Part shown: piece after piece, positions 22,204 through 31,078 of the stretch
How the letters are laid out: each line of letters opens with the position of its first letter
How positions within the stretch are numbered: position 1 is the stretch's first letter
Source of the DNA: a virus
IMG/VR virus record: IMGVR_UViG_3300020446_000020
Coordinates: 1-43,450 of that record
Reading direction: 5' to 3' (one strand)
Length of the DNA: 43,450 nt
Position numbers and translations under genes: made by a program
The notes under the pieces: generated by a model
Seen by the model: the letters and a program-made list of their open reading frames with translations, nothing else
Told to the model about the DNA's origin: nothing
The model's database searches: none

Positions 22204-23643
22204 ATGGAAACCCTCCAAAGGACAGCAAATCGTGGAAGCGTATCGACTGGCTATGATATTGATAACTCTTTGAAGTTAGAAGCTGATAACTCTGAAACCT
22301 TATACAAAAATAATGTAGATGGTAATAGAAGAACTTTTACTTCTTCTTTATGGGTAAAGCTATCAGAGCTAAGTAACAACTCTTTGATTTATCATGGTGT
22401 AGTGTCTAACGCTACAAGACTATTTACAAATAGCAATGAGATTTACATTGATTTAGCTGATAACACTTCCACTTTCTATAGATGGAGAACCAATGCACTT
22501 TTTAGAGATACTGCTGCTTGGTATCATTTTGTTTGGCGAGTAGATACAACAGATTCTACTGCTGCTAACAGGATGCGATTTTATATAAATGGTGAAGAAT
22601 ATACCGATTGGCAAGAATCAGCTACAGTACCACAAAATTTTGATACTTTAGCAAACTTTGCACATAGCTCAACAAGTGATGATGTGCAATTTAGTTATAA
22701 AGAAGCAAGTTTATATTCTAATCTTTATCTTGCTGAAGTTCATCATGTTGATGGTCAAACATTAGCACCAACAGAGTTTGGTGAGTTTGATGATGATAGT
22801 GGTATTTGGAAACCTAAAGAATACACAGGCACTTATGGTACTAATGGATTTTATTTAGACTTTGAAGATTCTTCAAATTTAGGTAATGATGCAAACGGCG
22901 GTACAGATTTTACATTATCAAACATAACAGCAGCAGACCAAGCTACTGATACACCTACGAATAATTTTTGTACTTTAAATATTTTACACCGTTTTTATAG
23001 TGAAGTTTCAAGAATTACTGTAACAGAAGGTGCAACAAAAGTTGCTGGCTCTACTTCAAGTTTTTTATGGAGGGGCGTGCCTTCAACCTTTGCTGTTTCA
23101 AGAGGGAAGTGGTATTTTGAGTTATTGGGTGATGGTTCTTATATGTTGCTTGGAACTGGTGCAGCAAATGATGGTCAATCTGAATGGGCAACACTTACAT
23201 CAATAGCTAATCCTAGTACAAAAGCTAAGATGATGTATAACCTTAATGGGAATATTTATGGCTATGATTCTTCAACAGATGCTTGGCAATATGGTTTTGG
23301 TTTTGGTTTTGGTACATCATTTAATGTAGGTGTTGCTGTAGATTTAGACAATGGTTATATGTATTTTAGAAAAGATGGAGCGGCATGGACAGACAGCGGC
23401 GATCCTTCGAGTGGATCAAGTGGGACAGGTGGTATATACCTTCCTTGGTATACTTCTGATAGCACAGTATTTATAGTATCTGTTGTAAATAATAATAGCA
23501 CATCTTTGCTTAATTTTGGTGGTTTCACAGCAGGTACAATTTCAAGTGGAGTAAGCGATGCTAATGGCTACGGAAACTTTGAATACACACCGCCATCTAA
23601 TTACTACTCTTTGTGTTCAAAAAATTTAGCGGAGTACGGATAA
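22204..23643 (+). CDS. Tail protein with LamG and SPRY-like domains (479 aa)
   Basis: The 479-residue product has two lectin-type folds. Residues about 40-195 form a LamG/concanavalin-like domain with RTFTSSLWVKLSEL, AAWYHFVWRVD and a RMRFYINGEEYTDW strand. A linker is followed by an SPRY-like domain at about 300-440: GKWYFELLGDGSYMLLG, FNVGVAVDLDNGYMYFRKDGAAW and SGGIYLPWY-type strands. Such domains bind carbohydrate or protein and are typical of receptor-binding phage fibres. It follows the fibre-like gene and precedes a protein with another beta domain, so these form a host-recognition cassette. Ligand unknown. Confidence 0.75.
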   Translation: METLQRTANRGSVSTGYDIDNSLKLEADNSETLYKNNVDGNRRTFTSSLWVKLSELSNNSLIYHGVVSNATRLFTNSNEIYIDLADNTSTFYRWRTNALFRDTAAWYHFVWRVDTTDSTAANRMRFYINGEEYTDWQESATVPQNFDTLANFAHSSTSDDVQFSYKEASLYSNLYLAEVHHVDGQTLAPTEFGEFDDDSGIWKPKEYTGTYGTNGFYLDFEDSSNLGNDANGGTDFTLSNITAADQATDTPTNNFCTLNILHRFYSEVSRITVTEGATKVAGSTSSFLWRGVPSTFAVSRGKWYFELLGDGSYMLLGTGAANDGQSEWATLTSIANPSTKAKMMYNLNGNIYGYDSSTDAWQYGFGFGFGTSFNVGVAVDLDNGYMYFRKDGAAWTDSGDPSSGSSGTGGIYLPWYTSDSTVFIVSVVNNNSTSLLNFGGFTAGTISSGVSDANGYGNFEYTPPSNYYSLCSKNLAEYG

Positions 23644-24686
23644 TGGCTTATACAACAATAGACGACCCTTCAGCGCATTTTCAGACCACTCTTTATACAG
23701 GCGATGGTAATAGTGGTCGTACTGTAACCAACAGCGGTAATTCTGACATGCAACCTGATTGGATTTGGATTAAATATAGAACAGCAGGGGTAAGTCATGT
23801 TACTTATGACAGTTCAAGAGGAGCAACCAAACGATTATACATAGATTTTGATGGTCAAGAAGCAACGCAATCTGAAGGAGTGCAAGCCTTTAATAGTGAT
23901 GGTTTTACGCTAGGAAATGCAGGCGCATCAAATGCGAACTCAATTCCTTTTGTAGCTTGGCAATGGAAGGCTAATGGAGGAACAACAAGCACTAATTCAG
24001 ACGGAGATATAAATTCAACAGTACAAGTAAATTCTGATGCAGGATTTAGTATTATTACAGATAGCCCAAGCAATAACACCGCTAGAAATATTGGTCATGG
24101 ACTAGGAAAAACACCTACATTTATAATTAGAAGAGCAAGAAATAGAACTGAAAATTGGCGTGTTTTATTTCAGGGTTTTGGAACAACAGGAGCTATTAAT
24201 TTAGATCAGGAAGGAACTTACAACAGTAGCACAGTCTTATTTAATGGGGTTAGTTCTACAACTTTTGGAGTAGGAACAGATCTTTCAGTAAATGGTGCTT
24301 ATAATTATGTGACCTATTGTTTTACCGATATACAAGGGTTTTCAAAATCAGGTAAGTATACTGGAAATCAAAATGCAGAAGGACCGTTTATTTATACTGG
24401 ATTCAAACCTGCTTTTATCATATTTAAAGCTAATTCAAATTATAAATATTGGTATCAGTTTGATAATCAAAGAAGTCCTGCAAATCCAGTTCAAAAGGGT
24501 ATAGTGGCATCATTAAGTGATGCAGAATACAATACCGCTGATATAGCAATAGATTTTTTAAGTAATGGTTTTAAGATTAGGAATAATTCAACCACTTTGA
24601 ATGAAAGTGGTACAACTATAGCTTACATGGCATTTGCAGATAATCCATTCGTAACATCAACAGGCATCCCAACAACAGCTAGGTAA
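23643..24686 (+). CDS. Tail surface protein, DUF7483-like (347 aa)
   Basis: I take the ATG at 23643 (TAATG overlap, GGAG eight bases upstream) rather than the GTG at 23613. The 347-residue product begins MAYTTIDDPSAHFQTTLYTGDG, followed by QPDWIWIKYR and GLGKTPTFIIRR and a second IYTGFKPAFIIFK. That repeat of WIWIK/PxFIIxK strands is the mark of phage tail domains I know as DUF7483-like (name from memory). A receptor-binding or fibre-tip role is inferred from the cassette. Confidence 0.72.
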   Translation: MAYTTIDDPSAHFQTTLYTGDGNSGRTVTNSGNSDMQPDWIWIKYRTAGVSHVTYDSSRGATKRLYIDFDGQEATQSEGVQAFNSDGFTLGNAGASNANSIPFVAWQWKANGGTTSTNSDGDINSTVQVNSDAGFSIITDSPSNNTARNIGHGLGKTPTFIIRRARNRTENWRVLFQGFGTTGAINLDQEGTYNSSTVLFNGVSSTTFGVGTDLSVNGAYNYVTYCFTDIQGFSKSGKYTGNQNAEGPFIYTGFKPAFIIFKANSNYKYWYQFDNQRSPANPVQKGIVASLSDAEYNTADIAIDFLSNGFKIRNNSTTLNESGTTIAYMAFADNPFVTSTGIPTTAR

Positions 24687-24714
24687 AATAATTAATTTGA
24701 GGTAATATAAAATA

Positions 24715-25254
24715 ATGTGGGCATTAGTAGAAAACAACAAAGTAAGCAAGGTTTATAATAAACCTAGACAACTAACCATAGGAGATATTAAATATCCTAG
24801 TAATATTCATAGCCTTTGGTCTGAAGAAGAGCTGAAAGCCATAGGTATTTATGAAGTTATAATAGATAACACAAATTATAAAGACCCTAAATATTATATT
24901 AATACAGATCAGTCTTTCGCATTTGGTAGTAATAAAGTAACAGCTTCTTATGGCACAGCTACTGCAAGAGATTTAGATACATTAAAAACAAACCATTGTG
25001 AAACAATAGATAATCAGGCTTATGGCTTATTACAACCTAACGATTGGATGGTGGTTAGAAATGCAGAAAGCTCAAAAGCCATACCGTCTGATTGGTTAGA
25101 TTTTAGAGTAAATGTAAGATCAACAGCCTCTAGTATGAAAACAAAGGTAAATGCTGTAAGTGATGTAGACGCATTAGCGGCTTTGTATGTATATAATGAT
25201 CAAGATCCACCTACCAGACCTCTTGGTGAGTGGCCAACGCAACCAACATCATAG
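24715..25254 (+). CDS. Tail fibre assembly-like protein (179 aa)
   Basis: The 179-residue product begins MWALVENNKVSKVYNKPRQL and ends with a PSDWLDFRVNVRST...TRPLGEWPT block (about 125-178). Proteins of this kind, with an N-terminal strand region naming an expected quantity and a C-terminal helix, often follow fibre genes and act as chaperones or tail-fibre assembly factors. It sits at the end of the fibre cassette, just before the lysis genes. Function is inferred by location and pattern. Confidence 0.6.
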   Translation: MWALVENNKVSKVYNKPRQLTIGDIKYPSNIHSLWSEEELKAIGIYEVIIDNTNYKDPKYYINTDQSFAFGSNKVTASYGTATARDLDTLKTNHCETIDNQAYGLLQPNDWMVVRNAESSKAIPSDWLDFRVNVRSTASSMKTKVNAVSDVDALAALYVYNDQDPPTRPLGEWPTQPTS

Positions 25255-25263
25255 GAGAAGTAT

Positions 25264-25536
25264 ATGAAACATATTAAAAGTTATTTATTACTAATTATAT
25301 CTGGTGCTTATTTGGCATCATGTGCAACAGTTGGAGCTGTTATAGATGGCGGTATTGATTTAGGCTCAAGTGTCATTGATAGCACAGTTTCTACCGCAGG
25401 CAATGTAACAGCGGCGGCACTTAATGATGTGAGTGATGTGGTTGGCACAGTGGCAGACGCTACTCAAGATGTTGTTGATGTTGTAGTAGAAAATGTCGAT
25501 AAGCAAACAGACGAAATTCAAACAAAAGAGGAATAA
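25264..25536 (+). CDS. Lipoprotein in the lysis cassette (90 aa)
   Basis: The 90-residue product has a Lys N-terminus, a hydrophobic signal peptide and a lipobox LASC (17-20), with Cys20 the lipidation site, so the mature form has 71 residues. It is rich in Val, Asp and Thr in short amphipathic repeats (VADATQDVVDVVVENVD). It starts behind AGGAGAAG and opens a run of lysis genes. An outer-membrane spanin-type role is possible, although typical Rz1 proteins are Pro-rich and this one is not; no separate i-spanin is obvious. Confidence 0.72.
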   Translation: MKHIKSYLLLIISGAYLASCATVGAVIDGGIDLGSSVIDSTVSTAGNVTAAALNDVSDVVGTVADATQDVVDVVVENVDKQTDEIQTKEE

Positions 25537-25538
25537 CA

Positions 25539-25646
25539 ATGGAAACATTTTTAGGAATATTATTAGTTTTAGTAATCGCTGGTGCGGTTATTTGGAAAAA
25601 CAAACCTGAATGGGTAAGCAAAGTTAAGTCTTGGTTTGTTGAGTAA
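25539..25646 (+). CDS. Tiny single-TM protein in the lysis cassette (35 aa)
   Basis: The ATG (25539) follows AGAGGAATAACA and the TAA overlaps the next start in TAATG, which supports this 35-codon gene. The product is one hydrophobic segment (ETFLGILLVLVIAGAVIW, residues 2-19), then a short basic/aromatic tail. It may help lysis (holin accessory, antiholin or pinholin-like) or anchor in the membrane. Its size prevents family assignment. Confidence 0.7.
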   Translation: METFLGILLVLVIAGAVIWKNKPEWVSKVKSWFVE

Positions 25647-25840
25647 TGTCTAAGCCAACCGCAGCAACTGTTCATTCTGAATTAATCAGGCATGAAACTG
25701 AGTGTGCTGAACGTTGGAAAACTTGTTTTAATCAATTAGAAAAACTAGATAAAGATATACACTTTGTAAGAAATCTACTTTTAGGTGGTACAGGTACTTT
25801 AGCTTTAACTTTTTTAGGATTTATACTGACTCAGATATGA
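25646..25840 (+). CDS. XhlA-like membrane protein (64 aa)
   Basis: The 64-residue product has a charged helical N-terminus (residues 8-44, with heptad character) and one C-terminal membrane segment (45-63, LLLGGTGTLALTFLGFILT). That layout matches haemolysin XhlA-type proteins that assist phage lysis. It lies between the tiny TM gene and the holin. Function inferred from architecture. Confidence 0.7.
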   Translation: MSKPTAATVHSELIRHETECAERWKTCFNQLEKLDKDIHFVRNLLLGGTGTLALTFLGFILTQI

Positions 25841-26301
25841 AACAACTTAAATCAATTTTAGGTGCTTTAGCTCCAACATTAGGAGCGGCTATAGGTGGTC
25901 CACTTGGCGGCCAAGCCGGGTCAATACTTAGTTCTGTACTGGGTGTGCCTAACAATCCAAAATCTATAGAATCAGCGATGAACAACATCACCTCTGAACA
26001 GATGATGGCGTTAAAGAAAGCTGAAAAAGAGTTTGAAGTTCAAATGAAAGAACTTGATGTTGATATCTATAAATTAGAAACTAAAGATGTTCAAGATGCT
26101 AGAGAAAAGTTTAGCTCTGATTGGACTCCTAAATTTTTAGGTGTTCTTTGTCTCGTAGGTTTCTTTGGCTATATAGGTATGGTCACACTTTATCCTCAAC
26201 CAGACTCAAGTGATGATATTGTCATGCTGGTAATTGGATCTATTACTGGTATAGCTACCGCAGTTATATCATTCTACTTTGGATCGTCCAACAAAAAATA
26301 A
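25837..26301 (+). CDS. Holin, 3-TM GTA-type
   Basis: The 154-residue product overlaps the upstream gene by 4 bases (ATGA). A Gly/Ala-rich N-terminal membrane segment with AAIGGPLGGQAGS comes first. Next is an amphipathic charged middle containing the DVQDAREKFSSDWTPKFL block (about residues 87-105) of the Holin_3TMs family, as in gene-transfer agents. Two further membrane segments (about 105-123 and 129-150) complete the fold. Holins open the inner membrane to release the lysozyme encoded next door. The family assignment is by motif; the holin function is a reasonable inference. Confidence 0.8.
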   Translation: MKQLKSILGALAPTLGAAIGGPLGGQAGSILSSVLGVPNNPKSIESAMNNITSEQMMALKKAEKEFEVQMKELDVDIYKLETKDVQDAREKFSSDWTPKFLGVLCLVGFFGYIGMVTLYPQPDSSDDIVMLVIGSITGIATAVISFYFGSSNKK

Positions 26302-26303
26302 TT

Positions 26304-26768
26304 ATGCACATCTCTGACGAAGGGCTCGAACTTATCAAGCATTTTGAAGGTTGCCCAACAGATGAGGAAGGCAACGCTGTTGCTTATCAAGATGCAGTTG
26401 ATGTATGGACGATTGGCTATGGCCATACCAAAGATGTTCAAGAAGGCGATAAGTGGACTAAAGAAAAAGCAGACTTCATGTTATGGCGTGAACTAGAAGA
26501 TGAGTACGAGGATTACATCAATAATTACGTGCATGTACCTTTAAATCAACAACAATTTGATGCTTTGTGTTCTTGGGTGTATAACCTTGGACCGGCAAAC
26601 TTAAAAAAATCAACATTACTTAGAAAATTAAATAACGGTGAATACGAAGAAACGTCAAATCAAATAAAAAGATGGAATAAAGCTGGGGGAAAAGTTCTCG
26701 AAGGTCTAGTGCGAAGAAGAGAAGCAGAGGCTCTGCTTTTTGAAGGCAAAGACTGGCGACATATATAG
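26304..26768 (+). CDS. Endolysin, GH24 lysozyme
   Basis: This 154-residue muramidase hydrolyses peptidoglycan at the end of infection. The GH24 catalytic triad is visible: Glu15 (HFEG), Asp30 (YQD) and Thr36 in WTIGYGHT, matching Glu11, Asp20 and Thr26 of T4 lysozyme. Further family marks are PLNQQQFDALCSWVYNLG and ending GLVRRREAEALLFEG. It is of normal length and carries no signal peptide or SAR segment, so it would depend on the holin just upstream. Strong assignment. Confidence 0.95.
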   Translation: MHISDEGLELIKHFEGCPTDEEGNAVAYQDAVDVWTIGYGHTKDVQEGDKWTKEKADFMLWRELEDEYEDYINNYVHVPLNQQQFDALCSWVYNLGPANLKKSTLLRKLNNGEYEETSNQIKRWNKAGGKVLEGLVRRREAEALLFEGKDWRHI

Positions 26769-26776
26769 GAGTTTAA

Positions 26777-27244
26777 ATGTCACACGTTTCTGCAAGAATA
26801 GCGCTTGCAGGTGAATATTTAGCAGCATCATATTTGATGCGATTTTGTGACTCTGTAATAATTGCGCCCGAGGGTCATAAGTCAGATTTAATACTTGACC
26901 ACCAAGGTCAACTTTATAAAGTTCAAGTAAAAACAACCAATAGCATTTATAAAAAACGTGATAATGATTACTATCGCTGGGATTTTAGATCTAACGCAGA
27001 TAACAAAAGAAAAAATAAAATGCTAAGATATGGGAGTGGGCAAGTAGACATTTTTTGTTTAGTTGCTTTACCTATAGATAAAGTTTTCTTTTTATCTTTT
27101 GATAAAGTAGAAAATTCTATTGCTAAAACTATAAGTAGTTTAAATGAAATTAATTCAGAAGAATCTTTGATAAATAGTTTATTAGAGATAAATAAAATAC
27201 CAAATTTGGAACCGATAGATGCCACTACAGAAAGCGATATTTAG
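26777..27244 (+). CDS. Free-standing PD-(D/E)XK endonuclease, homing-type
   Basis: The 155-residue product begins behind AGGAGTTTAA. It has a compact nuclease core: AGEYLAASYL (Glu13), PEGHKSDLIL (Asp37) and LYKVQVKTT (Gln50, Lys52), the layout of the PD-(D/E)XK endonucleases related to intron-encoded I-SspI. No intron is visible here, so it is a free-standing gene. Such genes move between phage genomes by homing. It lies between the lysozyme and a virion gene and overlaps the latter by 26 bases. Alternatively it may be a domesticated repair enzyme. Confidence 0.75.
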   Translation: MSHVSARIALAGEYLAASYLMRFCDSVIIAPEGHKSDLILDHQGQLYKVQVKTTNSIYKKRDNDYYRWDFRSNADNKRKNKMLRYGSGQVDIFCLVALPIDKVFFLSFDKVENSIAKTISSLNEINSEESLINSLLEINKIPNLEPIDATTESDI

Positions 27245-29093
27245 ACCAGGGGTAAACAGAGAAGGAACCGACTACGATAACGAGGGCGGTTGGTTTGATG
27301 TAAACTTGGTAAGATTTAGAAAGGGTAGACCTGAAAAATTTGGTGGATGGGCAAAACTTTTAACCAATACTTTTTTGGGAACTTGCAGAGCTCTACATGC
27401 TTGGATTGCTAATTCAGGTGAAAAATATTTAGGTCTTGGAACGCATCTTAAATATTACATTCAAGAAGGTACAACTTTTAACGATGTTACACCTCTTAGG
27501 CTTACAACTGCTGCAGGTGATGTAACTTTCTCTGCGTCAAATGGTGATGCGACAATCACTGTCGCTGATACCGCACATGGCGCAGTACAAAACGACTTTG
27601 TTACTTTTTCAGGCGCAGCAAGTCTAGGTGGCAATATTACTGCCGCTGTTTTAAACCAAGAATATCAAATCGCTACGATTGTAAACGCAAACTCATATAC
27701 TGTTGAGGCAAAAGATACAAGCGGTTCAACCGTAACTGCAAACTCTTCAGATACAGGGAACGGCGGTAGCTCTATTGTTGGTAAGTACCAAATCAATACA
27801 GGATTAGATGTTTTCGTTCCTTCAACAGGTTGGGGTGTTGGTTCTTGGAGTTCAGGAGCTTGGGGTTCATCCACCTCTTTGTCTGCCTCAAATCAGCTTA
27901 GATTATGGACACATGATAACTTTGGCGAAAATTTAATCATCAATCCTAGAGGTGGTGGTATTTTTGAGTGGATTCAAAATGACGGTCTTAATACTAGGGC
28001 TGTTGAGTTGTCAGGCAGAACAGGAGCAAATTTAGTTCCAACCGTAGGACTACAAACAATTACCTCTGAAAAAGATAGGCATCTTATTGTTCTCGGCGCT
28101 GATCCTTTAAATGTAGGTGGTACAGCCAGAACAGGCACCATAGATCCAATGTTTATAGCTTTTTCTGACCAAGAAAACGAGTTAGAGTTTGAGCCTTTAA
28201 TTACCAATACTGCAGGTTCTTTACGATTATCTGCTGGTTCAGAAATTATCGGCGCGTGTAAAGCTAGACAAGAAATACTTATTTGGACTGATACTTCACT
28301 TTATAGCATGCAATTTGTTGGACCGCCTTTTACATTTGCTGTTAACTTAATAAACCAAAATACAGGAATGATAAGTCCTAAAGCGTGTGTTTCTGCTCCG
28401 GGTGGCGTGTATTGGATGGATACTAATAGCTTTTACATATATAACGGATCAGTAAGAGAGGTTCCTTGTTCTGTTTTGAATTATGTTTTTTCAGATATAA
28501 ACAAAGATCAAGCATTTAAAATTCACGCTTTTACAATAATGGATAAAAATGAAGTAGGTTGGTTCTATCCGTCCTCTTCATCCAGCGAGGTAGACAGATA
28601 CGTTTTATATAATTATGAAGAAAAAGTTTGGACTTATGGCCAGTTAGAAAGAACCGCTTGGTTGGATTCAGGTATTGAGCCATATCCAAGAGCTGTAGCT
28701 AATAATTATTTGTATCAACAAGAATTTGGTTTTGACGATGACGGTTCGCCGATGACAAATGTTTTTATTGAAAGTTCAGACTTTGATATTGGCGATGGCG
28801 AAAGTTTTCAGTTTATTCGACGTATGATTCCAGATATTAAGTTTTTACAAAACAGTAACGACTGTTCCGTTAACGTTGTTCTTAAAACTAGAAATAATCC
28901 AGGACAGTCTTTGTCAGCCAGCTCTACAAATGCAATTCAAAGCAATACTGGTCAAGTTAATATTAGGGCTAGAGGTCGTCAAGTTGCTCTTAGAATTGAA
29001 TCAGATGATGATGCAAGCAACGACGGTAATTTAGGAATAGGTTGGAGATTAGGGGCAACCAGATTAGATATTAGACAAGACGGTAGAAGATGA
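27219..29093 (+). CDS. Virion protein, possibly P22 gp10-like tail stabilisation protein (624 aa)
   Basis: The 624-residue product opens AIFRPGVNREGTDYDNEGGW then FDVNLVRFRKGRPEKFGGWAK (about residues 6-46) and is beta-rich throughout, with many GlyThr turns. This start and length recall the P22 gp10-type tail-stabilisation proteins in podovirus-like marine phages. The central tag TGWGVGSWSSGAWG echoes the start of the 20520 product. C-terminal LGIGWRLGATRLDIRQDG ends the protein. The gp10-like role is a moderate inference; a tail-needle or fibre role is possible. Confidence 0.55.
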   Translation: MPLQKAIFRPGVNREGTDYDNEGGWFDVNLVRFRKGRPEKFGGWAKLLTNTFLGTCRALHAWIANSGEKYLGLGTHLKYYIQEGTTFNDVTPLRLTTAAGDVTFSASNGDATITVADTAHGAVQNDFVTFSGAASLGGNITAAVLNQEYQIATIVNANSYTVEAKDTSGSTVTANSSDTGNGGSSIVGKYQINTGLDVFVPSTGWGVGSWSSGAWGSSTSLSASNQLRLWTHDNFGENLIINPRGGGIFEWIQNDGLNTRAVELSGRTGANLVPTVGLQTITSEKDRHLIVLGADPLNVGGTARTGTIDPMFIAFSDQENELEFEPLITNTAGSLRLSAGSEIIGACKARQEILIWTDTSLYSMQFVGPPFTFAVNLINQNTGMISPKACVSAPGGVYWMDTNSFYIYNGSVREVPCSVLNYVFSDINKDQAFKIHAFTIMDKNEVGWFYPSSSSSEVDRYVLYNYEEKVWTYGQLERTAWLDSGIEPYPRAVANNYLYQQEFGFDDDGSPMTNVFIESSDFDIGDGESFQFIRRMIPDIKFLQNSNDCSVNVVLKTRNNPGQSLSASSTNAIQSNTGQVNIRARGRQVALRIESDDDASNDGNLGIGWRLGATRLDIRQDGRR

Positions 29094-29401
29094 GCAAAAT
29101 ACTGCCAACTCAACTGCCTTTAGCGCAAGGTGAGTATGTTTCTGCTGACCTTTTTAATAGACTTGTACGTATTTTAGAGATAAACTTAGGAGCAGTAGAC
29201 CCCGATAATACTTTACAATTATCGACTACTGAACGTGATCAATTAAACTTTAATGTTGGCACGCTAATATTCAATACGACTACAGAAGTATTGCAGGTAT
29301 TTGACGGTACAGAGTTTATTGATTTAACGACTCATCGCACCTACCTGACAGGATTTTCTGCTACAACTGGATTAGGCTCAGTTACTGTATCGACGCCTTA
29401 A
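29090..29401 (+). CDS. Small virion-region protein (103 aa)
   Basis: The 103-residue product overlaps the previous stop by 4 bases (ATGA). N-terminal helices (ADLFNRLVRILEINLG) precede a beta strand block GTLIFNTTTEVLQVFDGTEF, which resembles trimerising or repeat pieces of tail fibres. No family assignment. Probably a tail component. Confidence 0.65.
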   Translation: MSKILPTQLPLAQGEYVSADLFNRLVRILEINLGAVDPDNTLQLSTTERDQLNFNVGTLIFNTTTEVLQVFDGTEFIDLTTHRTYLTGFSATTGLGSVTVSTP

Positions 29402-29428
29402 AAATGCTAACATATAGGTTATATTAAT

Positions 29429-31078
29429 ATGCTAAACGAAATACAAAAACAAGACTTACAAGGGATTGCTGCTTTGGGGAGAAATGAAGATACTATTCTT
29501 GCACACGTTGCGCCAGATGAAATGGTCATTCCTGCAGAAGTTTTACGTAACGATCCATTTTTAAACACTTATATTTACAATTCTATTTCCAAGTATGGGG
29601 TTGATCCAAATCAATTTATAGTTGGAAGTGGCGATATGGATTTGAACCCACTTACGGGTTTACCTGAGTTTGGATTTTTATCTAAAGTATTCAAAAAAAT
29701 CAAAAAAGTTGTTAAAAAAGTTGCTCCTGTAGCAGTAAACTTTATACCTGGCGTTGGGCCTGTAGCAAAAGCAGCCCTTACAGCAGCAGCTGGTAAGGCT
29801 TCTGGCTTATCAACAAGAGACGCTCTATTAGCGGGAGCTACATCTTTTGCTGGTAATAAAATGTTTGGTGGGGTAAGTCCAACAGGCGGATCAGCAACAA
29901 CGAGCAATATATTTCAAAGAGCAAAAGAATACATTTTACCTGGTCAAGATAAAGTTGGTTTATTTGGCAATATTAGAAAAGGCATCGGTAGTTTTTTTGG
30001 CGGGGATACTACTGTTGTTCAACAAGGAGATACTTTATCAAGTATTGCTGCAAAAGAAGGAACAACCGTTGCAGAATTATTAAAAGCCAATCCTCAAATA
30101 ACCAATCCTAATTTAATACAAGCAGGAGCTACTATTAACTTGCCTGGAGGAGGCGTTTTATCAAAAATTGGTGGTGGCTTACGGGGAATAGGAGAAGGTA
30201 TTGGCGGATTGATGCCAAGCACTGACGGTCAAAGTCGAATTGGAATGATCGAAGATATGATTAAAGGTAGACCATCTGATCCCGTCAGAGAAGGCGGAGG
30301 ATTTTTAGGTGGAATGATGGGCGGCGGTCAACAGCAAGGCGGCGGCGGATTCTTGCAATCTTTAGGTGGAGCGATGACAAGCCCAGCAGGTCTTGCAGGC
30401 TTGTACGGATTAGCAACTTATTTAGGCGCTAAAGAAAGAGAAGGTGGATTAGCAGAAACTCCAGCAGTAACAATGGATTCTTTAGGAAGGTATCAGCTTT
30501 CTAAAACTTTAGGTACAGGCGGAACTAGAGAAGAGTTTGGTTTGGGTCCGGCACCTAAAGCACTTAAATTTGCGCAAGGAAATGTAGTGCCATCATCTAG
30601 TGAAATAAATTTAGTAATTGACGCTCTTGATGGAACAATACCTCAATATGAAAATGAGAAAATAATTCAAGATTTTATTAAAAAATATGGAATCGATATG
30701 TTTCAACAAATTAGCAGCAATGTAAGCTCAAGAACTTTTTATGACAACAATAATGATTTTTACAAAGAGGGAAGAGCTATAAACCCATCAAATGTTGTTA
30801 GGCCAGGATTTAATACTGGCGGCGCTGTAATGATGGAAGAGTTAGATATGCGTCAAGGCGGAGAATCTATTGGTCCAGGAACTGGAACTTCCGATGATAT
30901 TCCAGCGATGTTAAGTGACGGCGAGTTTGTAATGACTGCTAAAGCGACACGCGGAGCAGGCGCATACGAAACCAAAAAAACTCCAAAAGGAATTGAGCTA
31001 ATTCAAAGCGGAGATCCTTCAAGAGAAGCAGGCGTAGAAAATATGCGCGAGCTAATGAAAATGTTTGAGGCAGTATAA
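29429..31078 (+). CDS. LysM-containing virion protein (549 aa)
   Basis: The 549-residue product contains a peptidoglycan-binding LysM domain (about residues 196-238), with VVQQGDTLSSIAAKEG and INLPGGG. A cationic, amphipathic Val/Lys/Ala stretch lies at 84-125, with GPVAKAALTAAAGKASG. Two ends look alike: HVAPDEMVIPAEVL at 26-39 and AMLSDGEFVMTAKATRG near 500. It also carries FNTGGAV and FAQGNVV motifs. It lies before the Gln-rich and giant ejection-type genes, so it may help the tail cross the cell wall. Inferred as virion-associated peptidoglycan-contacting protein. Confidence 0.72.
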   Translation: MLNEIQKQDLQGIAALGRNEDTILAHVAPDEMVIPAEVLRNDPFLNTYIYNSISKYGVDPNQFIVGSGDMDLNPLTGLPEFGFLSKVFKKIKKVVKKVAPVAVNFIPGVGPVAKAALTAAAGKASGLSTRDALLAGATSFAGNKMFGGVSPTGGSATTSNIFQRAKEYILPGQDKVGLFGNIRKGIGSFFGGDTTVVQQGDTLSSIAAKEGTTVAELLKANPQITNPNLIQAGATINLPGGGVLSKIGGGLRGIGEGIGGLMPSTDGQSRIGMIEDMIKGRPSDPVREGGGFLGGMMGGGQQQGGGGFLQSLGGAMTSPAGLAGLYGLATYLGAKEREGGLAETPAVTMDSLGRYQLSKTLGTGGTREEFGLGPAPKALKFAQGNVVPSSSEINLVIDALDGTIPQYENEKIIQDFIKKYGIDMFQQISSNVSSRTFYDNNNDFYKEGRAINPSNVVRPGFNTGGAVMMEELDMRQGGESIGPGTGTSDDIPAMLSDGEFVMTAKATRGAGAYETKKTPKGIELIQSGDPSREAGVENMRELMKMFEAV

